Shown here: piece after piece, positions 1-5,166 of the stretch | Position numbering within the stretch: position 1 is the stretch's first letter | Layout of the letters: every line of letters begins with the position of its first letter | From: an uncultured Oscillospiraceae bacterium | GTDB lineage: Bacteria > Bacillota > Clostridia > Oscillospirales > Ruminococcaceae | Direction of reading: 5' to 3' | NCBI GenBank assembly: GCA_958403605.1 | Contig: CATXYA010000166.1 | Location: 1-5,166 of the forward strand | DNA: 5,166 nucleotides | Position numbers and translations under genes: made by a program | Notes under the pieces: model-generated | Database searches by the model: none | What the model saw: only the letters and a program-made list of their open reading frames with translations | Told to the model about the DNA's origin: nothing

Positions 1-218
1 TCGATCAATTCCCGGTCCAGCGCGTAGCGGTACTGGCGCACCAGATAGATCTCACCCTCGTCGTTGAGCGCTGCAACGCCCGCACCGCCGTGATGGCGTA
101 CCACCTCCCGGGTGCTGGTGCCGCCGTTTTCCAGTTCCACCCTGTCCAGCGTCACGGTGATGACGCGTCCCTCGAATTTTGTCTCGCTCGAAAGCCGTTT
201 TTCAAAATGTGCCATCAT
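1..218 (-). CDS. Nudix hydrolase, ADP-ribose pyrophosphatase type (N-terminal part, cut by window edge)
   Basis: Only the first 72 codons are in the window. The gene runs off the left edge before the Nudix box, so catalytic residues cannot be checked. The visible part matches the N-terminal beta domain of NudF-like ADP-ribose pyrophosphatases: a strand segment FEGRVITVTLDRVEL (residues 15-29), the turn ENGG, REVVRHHGGAGVAAL (37-51), then GEIYLVRQYRYALDRELI (55-72). In this family the last motif is directly followed by the E-[IV]-PAG-K segment and the Nudix box. Known enzymes of the family hydrolyse ADP-ribose to AMP and ribose 5-phosphate in the cytoplasm. Two in-frame ATGs stand side by side (218 and 215). 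A GAGG lies 4 bases before the first and 7 before the second, so the second may be used. The first ATG overlaps the TGA of the upstream CBS-protein gene as ATGA, suggesting an operon with translational coupling. The family is fairly sure; the exact substrate is inference. Confidence 0.85.
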   Translation of the reverse strand, partial: MMAHFEKRLSSETKFEGRVITVTLDRVELENGGTSTREVVRHHGGAGVAALNDEGEIYLVRQYRYALDRELI

Positions 219-1438
219 GCATCCTCTTCTTCGTCGTCGTCATTTTCGGGGTTCAGCTCCGGAGCGCGGGTGCATTTTACCTTGCCCACTCTCCGGTCCT
301 CCACTTCCAGCACTGTGAATTCCAGCCCGCCGTATTCCAGCGTCACATCTTCCCCCGCTGCGGGGATACGGCCCAAGCGGTCGATGATCAGGCCGCCCAC
401 GGTATCGAAATCGGCCTCGCCGTCCTCGTCCTCATCGGGCGGTTCCAGGCCGAAGGCCTCGAACACTTCCTCCAGGTCCGCGCTGCCTGCGGCAACAAAC
501 CCGTCCTCGGTGGCCACAAGGTCCTCGTCCTCGTTGTCAAATTCGTCCTGGATGTTGCCCACGATCTCCTCCAGGACGTCCTCCATCGTGGCAAGTCCGC
601 TGGTGCCGCCGTATTCGTCCACCACCACGGCGATCTGCGTGTGCTTTACCTTAAAATCCACCAGCAGTTCCTGGGCGCGGCAGGCTTCCGGCACGAACAT
701 CGCGCCGCGCATGAACCGGCTCACCGGGGCCTGCGCCTTTTCCGGCGTGTCCCAAAGCGCGAACAGGTCCTTCACATACAAAATGCCGACAATGTCGTCC
801 AGTGACTTGCGGTATACCGGGAGGCGCGAAAATCCGTGCTCCAGAGAAAGGCGTACCGCGTCGGCGGCGGGCGTGTTTTCCTCCACGCTTACGATCTCGG
901 TACGGTGGGTCATCACGTCGCCTGCCGTCACGTCGTCCAGCTCGAAGATGTTGGTGATCATCTTCTTCTGGCTTTCGTCTATCAGATCGTGCTCCTCCAC
1001 GTCGTCCACGAAAGAGAGCACATCCTCCTCTGTTACGTCGGACTGGGCCGAGAGCCCCAGCGCCTTGAACACCAGCTTCGCGGGAGCGGCCAGCGGCGCA
1101 CCCAGCATACAGGCGGCCGTGAAGCCGCTTTTCTCCTTTATGCGGCCCTTCGCCCGGCCAAGGCTGTACAGCAGCACGGCCAGCGCGGCCAGCGCCGCCA
1201 GGCACAGAAGCGTCCACCAGGGAGCCTGTGCAAAAATGCGAAGAAAGCCGTAAACAAAAAATCCGCACGCAAACACAAATGCCGCGCAAAGCCCGGCCAT
1301 CCTGTCGGAAAAACCAAGGATGCCGCTCTGCTGCCGCTCCGGTTCGCTTGCGGACACTGCGCCCGCGCGGTAAGCCGCCGCAAGCGCGCCAAACGTGGAA
1401 GCTGTTGCGATGAGGATACTAAGACCATCAGGGTCCAT
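215..1438 (-). CDS. HlyC/CorC-family (hemolysin-like) membrane protein with CBS pair
   Basis: The 407-residue protein has the order membrane region, CBS pair, C-terminal HlyC/CorC domain. Hydrophobic stretches lie at about 5-24, 47-69 and 73-92, with a weaker one at 105-125. The linker EEDVLSFVDDVEEHDLIDE (137-155) and the IFELDDVTAGDVMTHRTEIV stretch (164-183) are typical of the family. CBS1 spans about 174-230 (SRLPVY at 204-209, GILYVKDLF at 218-226). CBS2 spans about 241-300 and carries VVVDEYGGTSGLATMEDVLEE (271-291). The C-terminal domain (about 305-390) has DTVGGLIIDRLGRIP at 345-359. Family members are linked to Mg2+/Co2+ homeostasis (CorC/CNNM), and the name 'hemolysin' is historical. 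The membrane region is short and weakly conserved compared with a usual DUF21/CNNM domain, so transport activity is uncertain. The tail is very acidic. The start at 1438 is supported by AAGGAG ten bases upstream. It is the first gene of an apparent operon with the Nudix gene. Confidence 0.9.
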   Translation of the reverse strand: MDPDGLSILIATASTFGALAAAYRAGAVSASEPERQQSGILGFSDRMAGLCAAFVFACGFFVYGFLRIFAQAPWWTLLCLAALAALAVLLYSLGRAKGRIKEKSGFTAACMLGAPLAAPAKLVFKALGLSAQSDVTEEDVLSFVDDVEEHDLIDESQKKMITNIFELDDVTAGDVMTHRTEIVSVEENTPAADAVRLSLEHGFSRLPVYRKSLDDIVGILYVKDLFALWDTPEKAQAPVSRFMRGAMFVPEACRAQELLVDFKVKHTQIAVVVDEYGGTSGLATMEDVLEEIVGNIQDEFDNEDEDLVATEDGFVAAGSADLEEVFEAFGLEPPDEDEDGEADFDTVGGLIIDRLGRIPAAGEDVTLEYGGLEFTVLEVEDRRVGKVKCTRAPELNPENDDDEEEDA

Positions 1439-1448
1439 CTGAAAAAAA

Positions 1449-1454
1449 CTCCTT
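1449..1454 (-). promoter_or_regulatory. Ribosome binding site of the CBS-protein gene
   Basis: Read on the minus strand, AAGGAG is followed by a T-rich 10-base spacer and the ATG at 1438. The spacing is slightly long but acceptable. No other start with a comparable site is seen; the next in-frame ATG is codon 47, inside a hydrophobic segment. Confidence 0.75.
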
Positions 1455-1460
1455 CTTTCC

Positions 1461-1506
1461 GCCCGCCGCCGGAGCGCGGGCCATAGAATGCGGGCGCATA
1501 AGCCCG
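1461..1506 (-). promoter_or_regulatory. Two small GC hairpins in the CBS-gene leader
   Basis: Within the predicted leader there are two perfect inverted repeats: CGGGC/GCCCG (1491-1495 with 1502-1506, 6-base loop) and GCCCGC/GCGGGC (1461-1466 with 1476-1481, 9-base loop). The second sits about six bases upstream of the AAGGAG ribosome binding site. Neither is followed by a T-run in the direction of transcription that would make a standard terminator; the T-run at 1448-1442 comes only after the ribosome binding site. Their role is unknown, and short GC stems can arise by chance in GC-rich DNA. Confidence 0.35.
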
Positions 1507-1520
1507 GATATTTACCTTAT

Positions 1521-1549
1521 AATATACTGGATTGAAAGCGGCGTGTCAA
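1521..1549 (-). promoter_or_regulatory. Sigma-70-type promoter for the CBS-protein/Nudix operon
   Basis: On the minus strand a perfect -35 TTGACA (1549-1544) is separated by exactly 17 bases from TATATT (1526-1521), a five-of-six match to TATAAT. Transcription would start near 1514, giving a leader of about 75 bases before the ATG at 1438. The AT-rich -10 region stands out in otherwise GC-rich DNA. The call rests on consensus matching only. Confidence 0.8.
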
Positions 1550-1599
1550 ATGCGGGGCGTAAAATCCGTGTAAAAGGAGGCGCATGGAGGTGTGAAGGT

Positions 1600-1643
1600 G
1601 GGATTTTTTTGTAAAAATGGCCGCGGTTCCCCATAAAAATCCC
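1600..1643. repeat. Nine-base perfect inverted repeat between the divergent promoters
   Basis: GGGATTTTT at 1600-1608 is the exact reverse complement of AAAAATCCC at 1635-1643. An inner ATGG/CCAT pair (1617-1620 with 1631-1634) abuts the right arm. A second AAAAAT at 1613-1618 can instead pair with ATTTTT at 1603-1608 around a four-base loop, so two foldings compete. The element lies upstream of the nifJ -35 and upstream of the opposite -35, where a shared regulator could bind. Function is unproven. Confidence 0.45.
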
Positions 1644-1653
1644 CTGCCCCTTG

Positions 1654-1682
1654 TTTACTTTCCCGCAAAACTTTGCTACAAT
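1654..1682 (+). promoter_or_regulatory. Sigma-70-type promoter with extended -10 for nifJ
   Basis: TTTACT (1654-1659, four of six matches to TTGACA) is followed after 17 bases by TACAAT (1677-1682, five of six matches). TG at 1674-1675 precedes one base before the -10, giving the extended -10 form. Transcription would start near 1689, leaving a leader of about 112 bases before the ATG at 1802. No better-placed alternative was found upstream of nifJ. Confidence 0.7.
1665..1676. promoter_or_regulatory. Operator-like dyad in the nifJ promoter spacer
   Basis: GCAAA-AC-TTTGC is a perfect five-base inverted repeat with a two-base centre. It lies entirely between the -35 and -10 of the nifJ promoter and ends directly before the -10 hexamer. 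A protein bound here would block RNA polymerase. I cannot assign it to a known repressor, and a short dyad like this can occur by chance. Confidence 0.35.
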
Positions 1683-1697
1683 AATGACGAGCGTAAT

Positions 1698-1733
1698 GCA
1701 GAAACGATGCCCCCACAAAACGCCTGTTTCTGC
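1698..1733 (+). promoter_or_regulatory. nifJ leader hairpin 1
   Basis: GCAGAAAC (1698-1705) and GTTTCTGC (1726-1733) form a perfect eight-base stem, extendable by a G-U pair, with a loop of about 20 bases. It starts about ten bases after the predicted transcription start. No T-run follows, so it is not an intrinsic terminator. It could be a DNA operator, an mRNA-stabilising 5' structure or chance. Confidence 0.4.
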
Positions 1734-1742
1734 TCACACCAC

Positions 1743-1774
1743 CCCCCGCCCGGAATCATCTGCCGCCGCGGGGG
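1743..1774 (+). promoter_or_regulatory. nifJ leader hairpin 2
   Basis: CCCCCGC (1743-1749) pairs perfectly with GCGGGGG (1768-1774) around an 18-base loop. The stem ends 15 bases upstream of the GGAGG ribosome binding site and is followed by an A-rich stretch, not by T residues. The G-run could alternatively pair with the C-run at 1710-1714 in the loop of hairpin 1. Confidence 0.4.
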
Positions 1775-1789
1775 AATAAAGAAAGAACC

Positions 1790-1794
1790 GGAGG
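1790..1794 (+). promoter_or_regulatory. Ribosome binding site of nifJ
   Basis: GGAGG is followed by a seven-base A-rich spacer and the ATG at 1802. This near-ideal signal fixes the nifJ start, and the protein from this ATG lines up with PFOR N-termini without any overhang. Confidence 0.9.
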
Positions 1795-1801
1795 AAGAAA
1801 A

Positions 1802-4800
1802 ATGCCAAGATCCAAGAAATCTATGGACGGCAACACCGCTGCGGCTCATGTAGCCTATGCGTTTACCGAAGTTGCCGGCATCTACCCCATCACCCCGTCG
1901 AGCCCCATGGCCGACCAGGTGGACCAGTGGTCCGCCCTGCACCAGAAGAACATCTTCGGCACCGAAGTGAAAGTTGTTGAGATGCAGTCCGAGGCGGGCG
2001 CGGCCGGCACCGTGCACGGCTCCCTGGCTGCCGGCGCGCTGACCACCACGTTCACCGCGTCCCAGGGCCTGCTGCTGATGATCCCCAACATGTATAAGAT
2101 CGCCGGTGAGCTGCTGCCCGCCGTGTTCCATGTTTCCGCCCGTACCGTGGCCAGCCATGCGCTGAACATCTTCGGCGATCATTCCGACGTATATGCCTGC
2201 CGCCAGACGGGCTTTGCCATGCTGGCCGAGTCCAACCCGCAGGAGGTCATGGACCTGGCTGCTGTGGCGCACTTGGCCACGCTGGAGAGCCGTGTGCCGT
2301 TCATCAACTTCTTCGACGGCTTCCGCACCAGCCACGAGATCCAGAAGATCGAGGTCTGGGATTACGACGACCTGAAGGAAATGACGGACATGGAAGCGGT
2401 GAAGGCGTTCCGCGCCCATGCGCTGAACCCCGAGAACCCCGCTATGCGCGGCTCCCACGAGAACGGCGATATCTTCTTCCAGCACCGTGAGGCCTGCAAT
2501 AAGTTCTACGAGGCCGTGCCCGGCATTGTGGAAAAATACATGGGCAAGGTGAACGCGAAGCTGGGTACCAACTACCAGCTGTTCGAGTACTACGGTGCTC
2601 CCGACGCAGACCGCGTCATCATCGCCATGGGTTCCATCTGCGACGTGGCCGAGGAAGTCATTGATTACCTCACCGCCAAGGGCGAGAAGGTCGGTCTGGT
2701 GAAGGTCCGCCTGTACCGTCCGTTCGCGGCCGACAAGCTGCTGGCCGCCATTCCGGCCACCGCGAAGAAAATTGCCGTGCTGGACCGCACCAAGGAGCCG
2801 GGCGCTCTGGCCGAGCCGCTCCATCTGGACGTTATGGCCGCGTTCCGCGAAGCGGGCCGCGAGGGCACCATCATCGGCGGCCGCTATGGCCTGGGCAGCA
2901 AGGATACCCCGCCGTCCAGCGTGTTTGCCGTATATGAAGAACTGGCGAAGGACGCTCCGAAGGAGCGCTTCACACTGGGCATCAACGATGACGTCACCTA
3001 CCTCTCTCTGGAGGAGAAGCCCGCGCCCAACACGGCTGCCGAAGGCACCGTCGAGTGCAAGTTCTGGGGCCTGGGCGGCGACGGCACGGTCGGCGCCAAC
3101 AAGAACTCCACCAAGATCATCGGCGACCATACCGACAAATATATCCAGGCCTACTTCCAGTATGACTCGAAGAAGACCGGCGGCGTGACGATCAGCCACC
3201 TGCGCTTCGGCGACAAGCCCATCCGCGCGCCGTACTATATCAACAAGGCCGATTTCGTGGCATGCCACAACCCGTCCTACGTCATCAAGGGCTACAAGAT
3301 GGTCAACGACGTAAAGCCGGGCGGCGTGTTCATGATCAACTGCCAGTGGACGCCGGAAGAGCTGGATCACCACATGCCCGCCGAGGCGAAGCGCTATATC
3401 GCCAAGAACAACATCCAGCTGTATACCATCAACGCCATCGACAAGGCCATCGAAATTGGCTTGGGCAAGCGCACCAACACCATCCTGCAGTCCGCCTTCT
3501 TTGCTTTGGCAGGCGTGCTGCCGAAGGAAGACGCGCTGAAGTTCATGAAGGAAGCGGCCTACAAGTCCTTTGCCAAGAAGGGCGACGCCATCGTCGAGAT
3601 GAACTACAAGGCCATTGACGCGGGCTTTGACGCTTTCGTCAAGATCGACGTGCCGGCTTCCTGGGCCGACGCGAAGGACGCCGAGGGCGACCACGAGCTG
3701 GCCGGCAACCCCGCCACCGTCAAGATGGTCAAGGAGATCCTGTTCCCGGTCGACAAGATGGACGGCGACAGCCTGCCGGTTTCCGCTTTCGTGGACCATG
3801 TGGACGGCCAGTTCGAGCAGGGTGCTTCCGCATATGAGAAGCGCGGCGTTGCCGTGAGCGTGCCCGAGTGGGATGTTACAAAGTGCATTCAGTGCAACCA
3901 GTGTGCCTATGTCTGCCCGCATGCCACCATCCGTCCGTTTGCTTTCTCCGCCGAGGAAGTTGCCGCCGCCCCCGCCGCGCTGAAGGTGAAGCCGATGACC
4001 GGCAAAGGCTGCGAGAACTACCAGTTCGGCATGACGGTCTCTCCGCTGGACTGCATGGGCTGCGGCGTCTGCGTCGACGTCTGCCCGGCCCCCGGCAAGG
4101 CGCTGAAGATGATGCCTCAGGAGAGCCAGCTGGCCCAGCAGGAAGTGTTCGACTATGCTGTAGCCAACGTGGGCAAGAAAGAGGGCATGATGGCCGAGAC
4201 GACCGTCAAGGGTTCTCAGTTCAACCAGCCGCTGCTTGAGTTCTCCGGCAGCTGCGCGGGCTGCGCCGAGACCAGCTACGCCCGCCTGATTACCCAGTTG
4301 TACGGCGAGCGTATGTATATTTCCAACGCCACCGGCTGTTCGTCCATCTGGGGCGGCCCGGCCGCAACGTCCCCGTACACCCGCAACCGTCTGTCCGGCA
4401 AGGGCCCGGCCTGGGCAAACAGCCTGTTCGAGGACAACGCAGAGCACGGCTTCGGCATGTATCTGGGCCAGAAGACCATCCGCGAGAGCCTGGCCGACAA
4501 GACCCGTGCGCTGATCGCTGTTGAGTACGCGCTGCCCGACCTGAAGGCCGCTGCGCAGGAATGGCTGGACACTATGGAGGACGGCAAGCTGAACTCTGCC
4601 GCCGCCGATAAGTATATTGCCGCGCTGGAGAACGGCGTGCTGACCGTAGAGGAAGGCATCGCGTTCCTGGAGAGCGCCGAGGGCAAGGCGAAGTTCGGCG
4701 ACAACGCCGCGTCCATGCTGGAGCATATGAAGAGCCTGAAGGCTGCCGGCAAGGCCACCTGCGACTGCGAGGCCTGCACGCTTGCGGCTGAAATTCTGGA

Positions 4801-5166
4801 GCAGAAGCAGTACCTGGCCAAGAAGTCCGTCTGGATCTTCGGCGGCGACGGCTGGGCCTATGATATCGGTTTCGGCGGTCTGGACCACGTGCTCGCTTCC
4901 GGCGAAGACGTGAATGTCATGGTCTTTGACACCGAGGTTTACTCCAACACCGGCGGCCAGGCCTCCAAGGCCAGCCAGATCGGTCAGGTGGCTCAGTTCG
5001 CCGCGGCGGGCAAGGCCATCGGCAAAAAGAATCTGGCCGAGATCGCCATGAGCTACGGCTACGTGTATGTGGCGCAGATCGCCATGGGCGCGGACAAGAA
5101 CCAGACCATCAAGGCCATCACGGAGGCCGAGAGCTATCACGGCCCGTCCCTCATCATTGGCTATGC
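1802..5166 (+). CDS. nifJ: Pyruvate:ferredoxin (flavodoxin) oxidoreductase, 3' end beyond window
   Basis: This cytoplasmic TPP and iron-sulfur enzyme converts pyruvate and CoA to acetyl-CoA and CO2 and reduces ferredoxin. 1121 whole codons are open to the window edge; family members are about 1170-1200 residues. Domains in order: pyrimidine/TPP domain (about 1-260; YPITP 28-32 with Thr31, Glu64, Arg114, FFDGFRTSHE 170-179), transketolase C-like domain (about 260-410), CoA/gamma domain (about 415-630; WGLGGDGTVGAN 422-433), ferredoxin domain with two CxxCxxCxxxCP sites (Cys695/698/701/705 and Cys751/754/757/761), then the TPP-pyrophosphate domain (GGDGWAYD, Asp1016; EVYSNTGG, Asn1049). Proximal-cluster ligands Cys818, Cys821 and Cys846 are present; the fourth is expected near 1124, just outside. 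From memory of the Desulfovibrio africanus enzyme, Thr31, Glu64 and Arg114 fall at identical numbers. A segment of about 45 extra residues with a CxCxxC motif (Cys987/989/992) is unusual. The gene has its own promoter and ribosome binding site. Confidence 0.98.
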   Translation, partial: MPRSKKSMDGNTAAAHVAYAFTEVAGIYPITPSSPMADQVDQWSALHQKNIFGTEVKVVEMQSEAGAAGTVHGSLAAGALTTTFTASQGLLLMIPNMYKIAGELLPAVFHVSARTVASHALNIFGDHSDVYACRQTGFAMLAESNPQEVMDLAAVAHLATLESRVPFINFFDGFRTSHEIQKIEVWDYDDLKEMTDMEAVKAFRAHALNPENPAMRGSHENGDIFFQHREACNKFYEAVPGIVEKYMGKVNAKLGTNYQLFEYYGAPDADRVIIAMGSICDVAEEVIDYLTAKGEKVGLVKVRLYRPFAADKLLAAIPATAKKIAVLDRTKEPGALAEPLHLDVMAAFREAGREGTIIGGRYGLGSKDTPPSSVFAVYEELAKDAPKERFTLGINDDVTYLSLEEKPAPNTAAEGTVECKFWGLGGDGTVGANKNSTKIIGDHTDKYIQAYFQYDSKKTGGVTISHLRFGDKPIRAPYYINKADFVACHNPSYVIKGYKMVNDVKPGGVFMINCQWTPEELDHHMPAEAKRYIAKNNIQLYTINAIDKAIEIGLGKRTNTILQSAFFALAGVLPKEDALKFMKEAAYKSFAKKGDAIVEMNYKAIDAGFDAFVKIDVPASWADAKDAEGDHELAGNPATVKMVKEILFPVDKMDGDSLPVSAFVDHVDGQFEQGASAYEKRGVAVSVPEWDVTKCIQCNQCAYVCPHATIRPFAFSAEEVAAAPAALKVKPMTGKGCENYQFGMTVSPLDCMGCGVCVDVCPAPGKALKMMPQESQLAQQEVFDYAVANVGKKEGMMAETTVKGSQFNQPLLEFSGSCAGCAETSYARLITQLYGERMYISNATGCSSIWGGPAATSPYTRNRLSGKGPAWANSLFEDNAEHGFGMYLGQKTIRESLADKTRALIAVEYALPDLKAAAQEWLDTMEDGKLNSAAADKYIAALENGVLTVEEGIAFLESAEGKAKFGDNAASMLEHMKSLKAAGKATCDCEACTLAAEILEQKQYLAKKSVWIFGGDGWAYDIGFGGLDHVLASGEDVNVMVFDTEVYSNTGGQASKASQIGQVAQFAAAGKAIGKKNLAEIAMSYGYVYVAQIAMGADKNQTIKAITEAESYHGPSLIIGY

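Larger units (their letters stand above)
1439..1801. other. Intergenic region between divergent genes
   Basis: This 363-base gap separates the minus-strand CBS gene from plus-strand nifJ. It is more AT-rich than its flanks. It contains one promoter facing each way, a nine-base inverted repeat between the promoters, a dyad in the nifJ promoter spacer, leader hairpins on both sides and the two ribosome binding sites. I see no credible protein-coding gene, tRNA or recognisable riboswitch in it, and no intrinsic terminator is needed because both flanking genes are transcribed away from it. Confidence 0.8.

Noticed and set aside
90..1253. Long plus-strand open frame opposite the CBS-protein gene
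   Set aside because: Its translation is Ser/Thr-rich and low in complexity, as expected for the reverse complement of an acidic protein's codons. The minus-strand frame has clear CBS motifs and a ribosome binding site.
1572..1636. AAAAGGAGG followed by a three-codon ATG-GAG-GTG-TGA frame, or a 14-codon GTG frame from 1592
   Set aside because: It lies upstream of the predicted nifJ transcription start, so it is probably not transcribed from a known promoter. The spacings (3 and 11 bases) are poor, and the peptides have no features. It is most likely a chance purine-rich stretch.
1600..1645. Possible intrinsic terminator
   Set aside because: Although an inverted repeat and T/A runs are present, both neighbouring genes are transcribed away from this point, the stem is AT-rich and no proper GC stem plus T-tail is seen in either direction.
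1439..1801. Riboswitch, tRNA, CRISPR repeat or mobile-element end in the intergenic region
   Set aside because: No cloverleaf, no repeated units with spacers, no terminal repeats with a transposase gene and no conserved TPP-type or other riboswitch core could be seen.
1617..1853. 78-codon plus-strand frame spanning the nifJ promoter and start
   Set aside because: It would overlap the -35/-10 and the first codons of nifJ in another frame. It has no ribosome binding site, and the peptide is Pro/Cys-rich with no domain.
1676..5140. A very long open frame on the minus strand (over 1100 codons) opposite nifJ
   Set aside because: It is the antisense shadow of nifJ. The plus-strand frame has all PFOR catalytic and cluster motifs, while the minus-strand translation is a low-complexity, His/Gly/Val/Leu-rich composition without recognisable domains. 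GC-rich codon use in nifJ removes stop codons from the opposite frame.

Overview
The window looks like chromosomal DNA from an anaerobic, GC-rich Firmicute. My best guess is the Oscillospiraceae/Ruminococcaceae (Faecalibacterium/Subdoligranulum-like). The reasons are a single-chain, oxygen-sensitive type pyruvate:ferredoxin oxidoreductase, strong GGAGG-type ribosome binding sites, GC-rich third codon positions inside genes with AT-rich promoters between them, and a Nudix/CBS-protein gene pair. The taxonomic guess is inference from these traits, not from a database match.

Layout: there are two divergent transcription units. On the minus strand, a CBS-pair membrane protein of the HlyC/CorC (hemolysin-like) family (1438 to 215) is followed by a Nudix hydrolase of the ADP-ribose pyrophosphatase type. 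The Nudix start overlaps the CBS gene stop in an ATGA arrangement, and the left window edge cuts it off after 72 codons. On the plus strand, from 1802 to beyond the right edge, lies nifJ, encoding pyruvate:ferredoxin (flavodoxin) oxidoreductase. 1121 complete codons are visible with no frameshift or stop. The catalytic residues, both ferredoxin-type [4Fe-4S] sites and three of the four cysteines of the proximal cluster are present. The window ends about two codons before the expected fourth.

The 363-base gap between the divergent genes (1439-1801) carries a readable sigma-70-type promoter for each side. The CBS gene has TTGACA, a 17-base spacer and TATATT. nifJ has TTTACT, a 17-base spacer and an extended TACAAT. 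The gap also contains several inverted repeats: one between the promoters, one inside the nifJ promoter spacer and two in the nifJ leader. They are candidate regulatory elements. None matches an RNA or operator family that I can name with confidence.

The nifJ product oxidises pyruvate with CoA to acetyl-CoA and CO2 and passes electrons to ferredoxin, the central step of fermentative metabolism. The minus-strand pair looks like housekeeping membrane/ion and nucleotide-sanitation functions with no evident metabolic link to nifJ. I found no mobile element, CRISPR array, tRNA or rRNA. I see no evidence for a new multi-gene system. The points most worth a second look are a cysteine-bearing insertion in the oxidoreductase, a shortened membrane domain in the CBS protein, and the unexplained dyads in the intergenic region.
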